Assembly (NCBI GenBank): GCA_021738565.1
Contig: JAIPBT010000028.1
Coordinates: 1 to 52,074, forward strand
Reading direction: 5' to 3'
Source of the DNA: Bacteroidales bacterium
GTDB taxonomy: Bacteria > Bacteroidota > Bacteroidia > Bacteroidales > GCA-2748055
Length of the DNA stretch: 52,074 nt
In this document: positions 1 through 9,289 of the stretch, in pieces
How positions within the stretch are numbered: the first letter of the stretch is position 1
Layout of the letters: each line of letters begins with the position of its first letter
The notes under the pieces: generated by a model
The model's database searches: none
What the model saw: the letters and a program-made list of their open reading frames with translations, nothing else
What the model was told of the DNA's origin: nothing
Translations under genes and position numbers: made by a program

Positions 1-685
1 GATCATTAGGTGGTCCTTCGGCTTGTAACTCGGTAAACTCGTTACTTCGCTCAGGAACCGATCTTTTTTGTTAGGAGGAGATCTCGACACGCTCGATCTT
101 ACCGCCCCACACCCCAACCCGCCGGTTCCTGACCGCCTTGGTTTAACTACGGCGGTGAGGATCACCTAACGGCCACGAAGTGGCCACCTGACGCTCCCGC
201 AGGGAGTAATTCTGCTTTCCCCTTGACTTTTACCTCAAAATTGCCGTAATTTTGTTTAAGCCTGCAGGAAATAGAATAACCGAAAATCCTGAATCCTCTT
301 GATGGATGCCTTTTTTATGACAGAGTAAGTAATGTCGGTTGATTCCAAAGGGAATATAAACACAATAATACTTACACAGGCAAATTAACAGAATAAACCC
401 AATGACGCGTACCGGGAATCTATCTGCCAACAGGCAGCTTAAAAAGGAGAAATGTTTAACCTAACAAACTACTCCTTTGGAACAGGAAATGGGGAGTATT
501 ATCTAGCTCCTTTTAAACTTAATTAATTCTCAAATCGTAAATCATTATTCTCAGCTTGCGACAACCAGTCTTGTTCAATATTTAGAGATGAGATTATGTA
601 GTTATTTGATATTATTCACATTATGTAAAATAATGCTTTTACAACTATGAAAAACGTTTGAATATATTATTTAATACATACTAAA
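1..685. other. Intergenic region with nested inverted repeats
   Basis: No convincing gene is seen; the 66-codon frame at 230-430 has no family resemblance. The first 210 bases are more GC-rich than what follows and contain nested inverted repeats: TTAGGTG at 6-12 pairs with CACCTAA at 163-169, and TCAGGAACCG at 51-60 pairs perfectly with CGGTTCCTGA at 123-132. The 14-mer at 197-210 is the reverse complement of a piece of the repeats at 5602-5615 and 5737-5750. This looks like an interspersed structured repeat. The rest, to the start of the large secreted protein, is AT-rich and shows nothing further. Confidence 0.5.
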
Positions 686-3600
686 ATGGATTTAATTAAG
701 AAATATCACAAGCTTTTAACTTTTATTATAGGGATATCATCTCTATTAATAAATGAATCCTTTGGACAGACAGGATGGATGAAACAAAGTCCTTTATTAA
801 CAAGCAATACAATTTATGATGTTTTCATGTTTGATGAAAATGAATTTATCGCTGTAGGTGCAAGTGGCACGATTTTAAAAACCACCGACGGGGGAAATAT
901 ATGGAACACTCAAACAAGTGGAACCACAGAATATCTAAAATCAGTCTATTTTGTGGATAAAAATAATGGATGGTCCGTTGGTTCTGGTGGTACAATTTTA
1001 AAGACCACTGACGGGGGAAATACGTGGAGTACGCAAACTAGTGGAACAACAAAAAGCCTGGAATCAGTCTGTTTTGTTAATGAAAATACAGGCATAGTTG
1101 GCGGGGTCTATGGTATGTTAAGAACAACAGATGGTGGTCAGAACTGGGCGTATACATCTTTTGGACTTGCATGGATAGATGGTATCCATTTCATTAACGA
1201 TACCATCGGATGGGCTGCTGGATTAACAGCAACTTCAGTAACCTATGACATTTGGGGAGGTACTACATATGAAAATCCCAGGTCTACACTTTGGAGAACT
1301 CAGGATGGAGGTGTTACATGGACTGAATTCGTATTTACGTCAACACATAAACTATCCGGAATATTTTTTATTGATTACAATACCGGGTGGACAGTAGGTA
1401 AAAATGGTACAATTTTTAAAACTTCTGACGGCGGAAACACATGGAGTGCACAGACAAGTGGAGTCTCAAATTCCTTATACTCAGTTTACTTTATAGATTC
1501 CAATAATGGATGGATTGTAGGTTCATCCGGTACAATTTTAAATACATCTGATGGGGGAAATACATGGAATACACAGTCAAGTGGAACCACTAATAACCTT
1601 TACTCTGCTTATTTCATTGATGCTAATACCGGATGTACAACAGGTGATAAGGGCATAATTCTAAAGACTATTGATGGGGGAAATAATTGGATTTCTCCAA
1701 CAAGTGGAACAACAAATAACCTGGAATCAGTCTGGTTTATAGATACAAATACCGGTTGGGCAGTTGGTAAAGACGGGACAATTTTAAATACTACTAACGG
1801 GGGAAATAAATGGAGTTCTCAAACAAGTGAATCAACATCATACCTGTACTCAGTTTACTTTTTAGATGCCAATATCGGATGGGCTACAGGTTCATCTGGT
1901 ACCATTCTAAAGTCCATTGACGGGGGAAATACCTGGACTTCTCAAGCAAGTGGAACAACATCATACCTGTACTCAGTTTACTTTTTAGATGCCAATATCG
2001 GATGGGCTACAGGTTCATCTGGTACCATTCTAAAGTCCATTGACGGGGGAAGTACCTGGACTTCTCAAGCAAGTGGAACAACATCATACCTGTACTCAGT
2101 TTATTTTATTGATGCTAATATTGGATGGATTGTAGGTTCATACGGTAAAATTCTGAAGACCACTGACGGGGGAAATACCTGGAATATGCAAACAAGTGGA
2201 ATCACAAATTCCCTTGAAGAAGTCTATTTTCTTAATACAAATATCGGATGGACAACGGGAGAAAATGGGACAATTTTAAATACCACTGACGGGGGAAATA
2301 CCTGGAGTTCTCAAACAAGTGGAACCACAGAATATCTAAAATCAGTCTATTTTGCAGATAGAAATGCTGGTTATGCTGCCGGGAATAATGGAACAATTTT
2401 AAAGACTATGGATGGGGGAAATACATGGGGTACTCAAACAAGTGAAACCACAGAATATCTAAAATCAGTCTATTTTGCAAATAGAAATACTGGTTATGCT
2501 GTTGGGAATAATGGCATAATTTTAAAGACTATTGATGGTGGTGGTGTTTTGCTGGATTTTCCTAAAAATCATTCAACAGGTATATCGGAGAGTCAATCGC
2601 TAGTTTGGCATTCAGCTTATGGAGCAGTTTCATATCACTTACAGGTCTCCAGATTCTCAAATTTTACCCGATTTGAATTTGATGTTGATGGACTCACCGA
2701 TACATGTTATATATTAGATGAACTTGATAGCAACGCTACTTATTACTGGCGTGTTAGATATGAGAATACTAATGATACAAGTGAATGGTCGGAAACATGG
2801 ATGCTTGAAACAATTGGGTTAAGTTGGGAAATATTGACACCTGCTTATCCTTATCGAAACTTATTATCAGTGTGTTTTGTTGATACAAATAAGGGTTGGA
2901 CTGTAGGAGATGTTGGGACAATTTTGAATACTAGTGATGGTGGAAATTCCTGGATTGATCAAACTGGTGAAACTGCAAATTATCTTAAATCAGTTTGTTT
3001 CTCAGATGAAAATACTGGTTGGGCAGTAGGTGCGGAAGTTAAAGTTCTAAAAACCTCAGATGGAGGAAACACATGGAATAGCCAAATGAGTGGAACAACA
3101 TCATCCTTGTACTCAGTCTATTTTGTTGATGCAAATACTGGATGGGCAATTGGGAGTTATTGGAATAAGAGTACAATTCTAAAAACCATTAATGGGGGAA
3201 ATACATGGAATACACAGACAAGTGATACATATAGTTATCTTAAATCGGTATTTTTTGTAGATTCCAATACCGGGTGGACAGTTGGCTCATCTGGAACCAT
3301 TATAAAGACCACTGATGGAGGTGATTCCTGGAATACCCAGACAAGTGGGATCTCATATTACCTTGAAGAAGTTTATTTTATAGATTCCAATAATGGATGG
3401 ATTGTAGGAGATTGGGGTACAATTTTAAATACATCTGACGGCGGAAATACATGGAACCCCCAAACAAGTGAAACAACAAAAGATCTAATTTCAATCTATT
3501 TTGTTGATAGAAATATTGGTTATGCTGTTGGGTATAATGGCATAATTTTAAAGACTATTGATGGTGGTAATACATGGAACACTCAGACAAGTGGAGTCCC

Positions 3601-5458
3601 AAATACCTTAAACTCAGTTTATTTTATAGATTCCAATAATGGATGGATTGTAGGTTCATGGGGTACAATTTTAAATACATCTGACGGTGGAAATACATGG
3701 AACCCCCAAACAAGTGGAATCACAAATTACCTTGAAGAAGTTTATTTTCTTAATACAAATATCGGATGGACAACGGGAGAAAACGGGATAATTTTAAATA
3801 CCACTGATGGAGGGAATTCCTGGAATACTCAAGCAAGCGGGACTACTACATGGCTGAACTCGATATGTTTTAGAGATTCCAATACCGGATGGATTGTGGG
3901 TTCATCCGGTACAATTTTAAATACTACTGATGGAGGAAATTCATGGAATACGTATATAAATTCAGGTAGCCTGAATTCGGTTTATTTTATTAATGACAAT
4001 ATTGGATGGACAGGAGGTGAGCATGGAACAATTTTAAAAACCACCGATGGAGGAAATTTCTGGAATGCTCAGAAAAGTAATACCCAAAATATTTTATATT
4101 CAGTTCATTTTTTGGATGACAATAACGGTTGGGCTGTTGGAGATACCGGAACAATTATAAATACCACTAATGGAGGAAATTCCTGGGATGCGCAAACTAG
4201 TGGAACGACAGAAGGGCTGAGATCGGTTTATTTTAAAGATTCCAATACCGGATGGATAGTAGGTGAAAATGGCGTAATTTTAAAATCTACCGATGGGGGA
4301 AATACATGGAATACGCAATCAAGTAGCGTTTCAATGACCTTTAGATCAGTCTGTTTTGTTGATACTAATATTGGATGGATAGCAGGACATGATGGTATAA
4401 TTTTAAATACTGCTGATGGTGGTAATACATGGTACCAAAGAGAGAGCGGAACAACAAAAAATTTAAATTCAATCGGTTTTAGTGATACTTCAAGCGGATG
4501 GGCTGTAGGAGATGGAGGAACAATTATTAAAACTATAATAACCAGTAATTACAAACCATATTTTATTTCTTCAACTACAGATACTGCATATATAAATTCA
4601 CTTTATACACATACTGTAAGGGCGATAGATCCGGAGGATAAATTAATAAACTATACTTTTAAAAATTATCCAGGTTGGCTTACACCCTCTGATTCAACTA
4701 TTTCAGGTTCGCCACTTGAAAGTTCTAAGGATACTTCTTTTGTAGTAATTGCGTCTGACGGAGCATTAACAGATACTATAACAGTATCTGTCAGAGTAAT
4801 AGATACCACAACGGTCATAAAAAGCATATGTGAAGGTGAAACCATTCAAATAGGAGATTCTACCTATTCTACAACAGGAACTTATGTTACCACTTTACAA
4901 AACCAGTATGGTTGTGATTCAATTGTTAATTTATATTTAACTGTCAATCAACTGCCAATAATATTTTTAGGTAATGATATTACCATAACAACAAATGATG
5001 CTATTATCTTAGATGCTGGCGCAGGTTTTACCTCTTATTTATGGAATGATGGTTCTACAACTCAAACGTTAGAAATTGACGGTTCAGAGGTTGGAACAGG
5101 ATCTTTTGAACATTCTGTTACAGTAACAGATGAGAATACATGTTCAAATTCAGACACAATTATTATTACAGTTGAAACAGGGGCTGGTGTCGATAACCTT
5201 TCTTTAAAACCCTTAATTAAATTGTATCCGAATCCTACAAGCGGAATTATAAAAATTCTAATTGAAGGCTACACGGAACAAAACATAACGGTTGAGGTTC
5301 TGAATATTACCGGTAAGTTAGTTTATTTAAAACAACTTGAAAATAATAAGTTTAAAATGATAGAAGAAATTGACCTTTCGGATCAACCAGAAGGAATTTA
5401 TATTTTAAAATTGTATAATAATAATAGAATGCACTTAAGAAAAATATTGATACAATAA
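686..5458 (+). CDS. Giant T9SS-exported protein with YCF48/BNR-like repeats
   Basis: 1590-residue secreted protein. An N-terminal signal peptide (about residues 1-27, ending SFGQ) is followed by roughly 28 repeats of about 41 residues, with the core pattern GxxGTILKTTDGGNTW and the linker SVYFVDxNxGW. This is the look of YCF48/BNR-type beta-propeller blades. The array is split near residues 630-710 by a fibronectin-III-like segment (ATYYWRVRYEN). After the repeats come cadherin/Ig-like and PKD-like segments (about 1290-1505). The C-terminal ~75 residues form a type A T9SS sorting domain (LYPNPTSG, then GKLVYLK and GIYILKL). It is probably cell-surface anchored or released through type IX secretion; ligand and enzymatic role are unknown. 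Repeats 9 and 10 (1838-1960 and 1961-2083) are 123-bp units differing by one base, a recent tandem duplication. The gene stands alone. Confidence 0.9.
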   Translation: MDLIKKYHKLLTFIIGISSLLINESFGQTGWMKQSPLLTSNTIYDVFMFDENEFIAVGASGTILKTTDGGNIWNTQTSGTTEYLKSVYFVDKNNGWSVGSGGTILKTTDGGNTWSTQTSGTTKSLESVCFVNENTGIVGGVYGMLRTTDGGQNWAYTSFGLAWIDGIHFINDTIGWAAGLTATSVTYDIWGGTTYENPRSTLWRTQDGGVTWTEFVFTSTHKLSGIFFIDYNTGWTVGKNGTIFKTSDGGNTWSAQTSGVSNSLYSVYFIDSNNGWIVGSSGTILNTSDGGNTWNTQSSGTTNNLYSAYFIDANTGCTTGDKGIILKTIDGGNNWISPTSGTTNNLESVWFIDTNTGWAVGKDGTILNTTNGGNKWSSQTSESTSYLYSVYFLDANIGWATGSSGTILKSIDGGNTWTSQASGTTSYLYSVYFLDANIGWATGSSGTILKSIDGGSTWTSQASGTTSYLYSVYFIDANIGWIVGSYGKILKTTDGGNTWNMQTSGITNSLEEVYFLNTNIGWTTGENGTILNTTDGGNTWSSQTSGTTEYLKSVYFADRNAGYAAGNNGTILKTMDGGNTWGTQTSETTEYLKSVYFANRNTGYAVGNNGIILKTIDGGGVLLDFPKNHSTGISESQSLVWHSAYGAVSYHLQVSRFSNFTRFEFDVDGLTDTCYILDELDSNATYYWRVRYENTNDTSEWSETWMLETIGLSWEILTPAYPYRNLLSVCFVDTNKGWTVGDVGTILNTSDGGNSWIDQTGETANYLKSVCFSDENTGWAVGAEVKVLKTSDGGNTWNSQMSGTTSSLYSVYFVDANTGWAIGSYWNKSTILKTINGGNTWNTQTSDTYSYLKSVFFVDSNTGWTVGSSGTIIKTTDGGDSWNTQTSGISYYLEEVYFIDSNNGWIVGDWGTILNTSDGGNTWNPQTSETTKDLISIYFVDRNIGYAVGYNGIILKTIDGGNTWNTQTSGVPNTLNSVYFIDSNNGWIVGSWGTILNTSDGGNTWNPQTSGITNYLEEVYFLNTNIGWTTGENGIILNTTDGGNSWNTQASGTTTWLNSICFRDSNTGWIVGSSGTILNTTDGGNSWNTYINSGSLNSVYFINDNIGWTGGEHGTILKTTDGGNFWNAQKSNTQNILYSVHFLDDNNGWAVGDTGTIINTTNGGNSWDAQTSGTTEGLRSVYFKDSNTGWIVGENGVILKSTDGGNTWNTQSSSVSMTFRSVCFVDTNIGWIAGHDGIILNTADGGNTWYQRESGTTKNLNSIGFSDTSSGWAVGDGGTIIKTIITSNYKPYFISSTTDTAYINSLYTHTVRAIDPEDKLINYTFKNYPGWLTPSDSTISGSPLESSKDTSFVVIASDGALTDTITVSVRVIDTTTVIKSICEGETIQIGDSTYSTTGTYVTTLQNQYGCDSIVNLYLTVNQLPIIFLGNDITITTNDAIILDAGAGFTSYLWNDGSTTQTLEIDGSEVGTGSFEHSVTVTDENTCSNSDTIIITVETGAGVDNLSLKPLIKLYPNPTSGIIKILIEGYTEQNITVEVLNITGKLVYLKQLENNKFKMIEEIDLSDQPEGIYILKLYNNNRMHLRKILIQ
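1838..2083 (+). repeat. Near-identical tandem 123-bp coding repeat
   Basis: Two consecutive 123-bp units (1838-1960 and 1961-2083) inside the large T9SS gene differ at one base (AAATACC versus AGTACC, an Asn/Ser change). The other repeats of the array have drifted much further. One unit equals 41 codons, so gain or loss keeps the reading frame. This is the signature of recent slippage or unequal recombination. Confidence 0.85.
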
Positions 5459-5464
5459 ATATCC

Positions 5465-5792
5465 AGTAAGATGCTTCGGTCGTGATCTTTTTTTGGGGAG
5501 GCACTGAAAGAAAAAAGCATCATCGTTCGCTCTGCTCTCGATGGCTTTGTTTTTTCTCCCTCCCTTTCGAAAGTAAGCTTTCGACGGTTATTGGCAGTAA
5601 GATTACTCCCTGCGGTCGTGATCTTTTTTTGGGGAGGCACTGAAAGAAGAAAGCATCATCGTTCGCTCTGCTCTCGATGGCTTTGTTTTTTCTCCCTCCC
5701 TTTCGAAAGTAAGCTTTATCCTTATTGTTCCGTAAGATTACTCCCTGCGGTCGTGATCTTTTTTTGGGGAGGCACTGAAAGAAAAAAGCATC
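5465..5792. repeat. Three tandem copies of a ~120-bp intergenic repeat
   Basis: Copies run approximately 5465-5581, 5594-5717 and 5730-5792 (the last truncated). Each carries CGGTCGTGATCTTTTTTTGG, then GAGGCACTGAAAGAA and, in the first two, a shared stretch ending TTTCGAAAGTAAGCTT. Copies two and three start with ATTACTCCCTGCGG, which also occurs reversed at 197-210. The frames crossing it are repeat-derived and not believable genes. The array sits between the T9SS gene and the IS3 element. Confidence 0.8.
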
Positions 5793-5936
5793 TCTGTGCT
5801 TATTTATGTATATTTATAAACTATTTGTTGCAACCATGTTGCAACCAAACATTTTTTTATCATGGCATCTGCAAAAATGAATATACTCCAAAATACTGGA
5901 CGGCAAGTTAAGCTACAATAAAAGTAGTAAATTGCC

Positions 5937-6254
5937 ATGATGACAAAACAAAGAACTTATTACGATCGGGAGTTCAAGCAAAAAGCCGTTGAGCTGTCGT
6001 ATGCAAGGGGCAATGCAAAAGAGATTGCCGAAGAATTAGGGATCCGTCCGGAGTTATTATACCGGTGGAGAAGAGAATATGAAAAGTACCAGGACAATAG
6101 TTTTCCTGGGAAAGGAAAGCCGAAAATGACCGATTTGGAGAAGGAGAATGCAAGGTTGCAGAAAGAGTTGCGGGATACAAAGATGGAAAGGGATATCTTA
6201 AAAAAGGCGGTCAGCATCTTCTCCAGGAGCGATGGAAAATCTACCAATTCATAA
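5937..6254 (+). CDS. IS3-family transposase OrfA (helix-turn-helix)
   Basis: 105-residue OrfA of an IS3-family transposase. The N-terminal half (YYDREFKQKAVELSY, then AKEIAEELGI and YRWRREY) is the usual helix-turn-helix that binds the element's ends. The C-terminal half (about 60-92) is a leucine-zipper-like coiled coil (LEKENARLQKEL). An A6G run at 6200-6206, in the Lys-Lys codons before AVSIFSR, is the expected -1 frameshift site. After the shift the frame reads into RWKIYQFISDHRTRFS, which is typical OrfAB sequence. Two start ATGs are adjacent (5937, 5940); either fits. Confidence 0.9.
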   Translation: MMTKQRTYYDREFKQKAVELSYARGNAKEIAEELGIRPELLYRWRREYEKYQDNSFPGKGKPKMTDLEKENARLQKELRDTKMERDILKKAVSIFSRSDGKSTNS

Positions 6255-6283
6255 GTGATCACCGAACCAGATTTTCCATTGAG

Positions 6284-7117
6284 ATGATGTGTAAAGTATT
6301 TAAGGTGACCAAAAGCAGTTATTATCGTTGGCTCAAACAAGGTCTCTCCAATCGTTGGAAAAGAGATGAACGGCTTCTAATAGAGATCATGGAGATATTT
6401 GAACAGAGCAATCAGGGCTATGGAGCCCCCCGCATGACAGAAGAACTGAATGCAAGAGGCTGGACCGTTGGGAAGAATAAGGTTGCCGGGATGATGCGTG
6501 CTGCGGATCTTCGCCCCAGGAGAAGGAAGAAATTCAAGGTAACCACCGATTCCAAACATAATTATCCGGTTGCTCCCAACTTGCTGGATCAGGAGTTTAC
6601 AGCTTCCCGGCCAGGTGAAGTCTGGGTCTCAGACTTGACCTACGTACGTACCCAAAAGGGTTGGCTATAGCTGACGGTCATCATTGATTTGTATGACCGG
6701 AAGGTGATCGGCTGGTCCATGAGTGAAGGCTTATCAACGGCGGAGACCATTATTCCTGCCTGGATCATGGCCGTGTGGAACCGACCAATCACGGGAGAGC
6801 TGATTTTTCACTCTGACCGGGGGATCCAGTATGCCTGTAATGAGTTCACAGAGATCCTCAGAGCAAATAATCTGGTTACACAGAGCATGAGCAGGAAGGG
6901 TAATTGTTGGGATAATGCTGTGGCTGAGAGCTTCTTTAAAACGATAAAGGTGGAATGGATTTATGGTCAGAAATATCAAGACCAAGTACAAGCCCAGCTT
7001 TCAATCTTTGAATGGATTGAAAGCTGGTATAACCGTCATAGGAGACATTCTGCATTGGGATACCAGACAATCAAGGAATATGAAAAAAATAATTGCAATT
7101 TTAAAAACGTAGCGTAG
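6284..7117 (+). pseudogene. IS3-family transposase OrfB (DDE integrase), interrupted by amber stop
   Basis: One reading frame from 6284 to 7117 is broken only by TAG at 6668-6670; both halves are in the same frame. The left part has the HTH_21 region (SSYYRWLKQG) and the rve core start with the first catalytic Asp (VSDLTYVRTQ). The right part resumes LTVIIDLYDRKVIGW and carries the second Asp (FHSDRGIQY) and the Glu (NAVAESFFKTIK), with the C-terminal WYNRHRRHSALGY motif. In relatives the sequence reads WLYLTVIIDLYDR, so the TAG replaces a Tyr codon by a single base change. All DDE residues survive; readthrough or reversion would restore the protein. Confidence 0.88.
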
Positions 7118-7152
7118 CTTAACTAATCGCCCTAATTAATGGGGTAGGTTCA

Positions 7153-7303
7153 CTGTTTATTATGCTAAAGGCATTTACTCACCACAGCGGCGGTGAAGTG
7201 ATTGAAGGTATTTCAACTAAAGGCTGCTACCTATTTACACGATTCTTAGAGAAACGCAGAATTCATAGAACCATAGTTGTGTCATTTATTCTTTTAAAAA
7301 ACA
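7153..7303. other. Short intergenic gap downstream of the IS
   Basis: About 150 bases between the right IS end and the stop codon of the leftward sugar permease. No gene, clear terminator or repeat was recognised. Confidence 0.5.
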
Positions 7304-8305
7304 TTATGTGCCTGCATAAATGATAGAAATGATCCCTAAAGTAAATAACAAGAACATAACTCCCAGCATAAGGTTAGTACCTCGTGGTGCATTCTTAAAT
7401 TCTCGCCATATGAAAACACCCCATAATGCAGCTACAAGGGTGGCCCCCTGACCGAGGCCATATGAGATTGCAGTTCCTGCTTTTCCCGCTGCAATCAAAT
7501 TGAGTGAGTTTCCAACTCCCCAAATGATCCCACCCAGAATACCTACCATATGTATAGACAATTTTCCCCGAAAATAGGTCTTGTAGTTGGTCGGCTTACC
7601 ACTTATAGGCCTTTTCATAAGAAGGGTATTGAAAAGAAAATTGCTGATGAATATTCCCAGAGAAAATATAAAAACTGCTGTATATGGTGTCATCATTCCC
7701 GCTGCAGGATTAACAAAATTATCCAGGTCCATGGATCTTGCTATAAAACGATAAAATAAAGACATCAGCACACCGGCAAATATGGATACCACTATACCCT
7801 TGGTTGATACCTTCTGATTATCTCTTGACATCCTCTTATAAGCCAATGCATTAATTATTATCGCTAAAGTAATAAGAGCCACCCCTAAAAAAATAAATAC
7901 CGGATCCCCCTTTTTTGCCCCAATATAATTGATAAGTACGCCAAGGATTAGCGCCAGTCCTATACCTACAGGAAATGCAACTGACATTCCCACTAAAGCA
8001 ATAGCAGTTGTTAAAAGAATATTTGCTGCATTGAATATAATACCCCCGAGAAATGCAAATCCAATATTACGTGGCTCAGCCTGTGACAGATCTGCAATAA
8101 AACTTCTACCATTTTCACCTATACTACCTAAGGTAAAAGCGAATATGATGGATAACAAAAGGATACCGGATACGTAATCCCAGTAAAACAACTCATAGCG
8201 CCAGGTCTTCCCTGCAAGTTTCTGTGTGTTCGCCCACGAACCCCAGCAAAGCATTGTGATGAAGCAAAAAACTATGGCCAGAGAATAATTGTCAACGATA
8301 AACAT
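7304..8305 (-). CDS. GRP/DMT-type sugar permease (possible ribose transporter)
   Basis: 333-residue integral membrane protein with about ten hydrophobic segments, starting with FCFITMLCWGSWANTQKL and carrying the WGxGNxLNLIAAGKAGTAISY stretch near residues 260-285. This pattern is seen in the glucose/ribose porter (GRP) branch of the drug/metabolite transporter superfamily and related ureide-permease-like proteins. Predicted role: inner-membrane uptake of a monosaccharide or nucleoside-derived sugar. It is the last gene of the leftward SusCD operon, 51 bp behind the ribokinase gene, which makes ribose the likeliest substrate by context. Substrate is inferred, not read from the sequence. Confidence 0.75.
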   Translation of the reverse strand: MFIVDNYSLAIVFCFITMLCWGSWANTQKLAGKTWRYELFYWDYVSGILLLSIIFAFTLGSIGENGRSFIADLSQAEPRNIGFAFLGGIIFNAANILLTTAIALVGMSVAFPVGIGLALILGVLINYIGAKKGDPVFIFLGVALITLAIIINALAYKRMSRDNQKVSTKGIVVSIFAGVLMSLFYRFIARSMDLDNFVNPAAGMMTPYTAVFIFSLGIFISNFLFNTLLMKRPISGKPTNYKTYFRGKLSIHMVGILGGIIWGVGNSLNLIAAGKAGTAISYGLGQGATLVAALWGVFIWREFKNAPRGTNLMLGVMFLLFTLGIISIIYAGT

Positions 8306-8356
8306 GATGGTATTGTATTAGTTACTAAATGTTATTTTATTACTAAAGTTGCTGTA

Positions 8357-9283
8357 TTACTTAAGCAATTCCTTCCTGTGGGGAATAGATTGAATGGCCC
8401 CGAAACGGGTGATTGAAATAGCTGCTGCTCTATTCGCAAAGCGCACAGCATCACTCATTGAAAGCCCTTCAGCTAATCCTACTGTCAGCGCACCATTAAA
8501 GACATCCCCTGCTCCAGTTGTATCGGCCGCTTCAACATTTTCACCAGGAATCCATTCAAAATCTTTGTCAAAAACCAAGGCCCCTTCTTCTCCCATTGTA
8601 ATGATTACATGTTCTACCCCTTTATCCAGTAAAATCTTTGCAGCTTCCCTTGTTGTGCCTTTATCCTTGATCTTTATTCCGGAAAGCAATTCCGCTTCTA
8701 TCCTGTTAGGCGTGATTAAGAATAGTTTTTCAAGCAAATGTTGAGGTAAATCTACTGCTGGGGCCGGGTTCAGAATGACTTTTTTGTTTTTTGATGAAGC
8801 CAGTTTTACAACGTAATCAACAGTATCAACTGGGATTTCCAATTGCATCAGAATATAATCAGAACGCAAAATTATATCAGCAACTTTTTCAATATCTTCA
8901 GGGGAAAGGCTCCCATTTGCTCCGGAAGCCACAACGATACTGTTCTCTCCACTGTCACCAACCATAATTAACGCCACTCCTGATGGATTTACATTATCAC
9001 TCAATATCCATTCTGTATTGATACCTTCATTCCTGAAAAGAGTTACTGATTGTTCCCTGAAAAGGTCATTTCCGGTTTTACAAATGAAATCCACATCACC
9101 ATGAAGCCTTGCAACCGCCACAGCCTGATTGGCGCCTTTACCCCCCTGGTTCATAAAAAAATCACCTCCCAGGATGGTCTCACCAGGTTTTGGAAATCGT
9201 GAGGTCTTTATAACCATATCAGTATTTGAACTGCCTATTACCAGTATCTTTTTCTTTTCCATATGTTTATAGGGCTTCTGCAT
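8357..9283 (-). CDS. rbsK: Ribokinase (PfkB family)
   Basis: 308-residue PfkB-family sugar kinase that should phosphorylate D-ribose to ribose 5-phosphate in the cytoplasm. Visible are the N-terminal VIGSSNTDMVIKT, the PfkB signature 1 region GGKGANQAVAVARLHG, and signature 2 DTTGAGDVFNGAL near residue 245-257 with the catalytic-base Asp of GAGD. Length is right for ribokinase. The frame opens at 9283, 6 bp after the upstream gene; an internal ATG at 9262 (MEKKKILVIG) matches the family start better and may be the true one. Placement between an ADP-ribosylglycohydrolase and a sugar permease supports ribose over other PfkB substrates. Confidence 0.87.
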   Translation of the reverse strand: MQKPYKHMEKKKILVIGSSNTDMVIKTSRFPKPGETILGGDFFMNQGGKGANQAVAVARLHGDVDFICKTGNDLFREQSVTLFRNEGINTEWILSDNVNPSGVALIMVGDSGENSIVVASGANGSLSPEDIEKVADIILRSDYILMQLEIPVDTVDYVVKLASSKNKKVILNPAPAVDLPQHLLEKLFLITPNRIEAELLSGIKIKDKGTTREAAKILLDKGVEHVIITMGEEGALVFDKDFEWIPGENVEAADTTGAGDVFNGALTVGLAEGLSMSDAVRFANRAAAISITRFGAIQSIPHRKELLK

Positions 9284-9289
9284 CGTTTT

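Larger units (their letters stand above)
5878..7152 (+). mobile_element. IS3-family insertion sequence (1275 bp)
   Basis: The ends were defined by comparing flanks. The left 39 bases (5878-5916) and the reverse complement of the right 39 bases (7114-7152) both begin TGAA, match at about 26 of 39 positions and share the perfect inner 11-mer AGTTAAGCTAC. The length of 1275 bp is normal for IS3-family elements. Inside are orfA and orfB in the -1 relation with an A6G slippery heptamer at 6200-6206. No target-site duplication is visible (left flank ...AAAAA, right flank CTGTT...), so the copy may be old or rearranged. OrfB is interrupted by a stop codon, so the copy is probably inactive on its own. 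Confidence 0.88.

Noticed and set aside
5591-5911. 106-codon rightward frame
   Set aside because: It runs through two copies of the intergenic repeat and into the left IS end; its residues simply repeat (VRLLPAVVIFFWGG twice). Not a gene.
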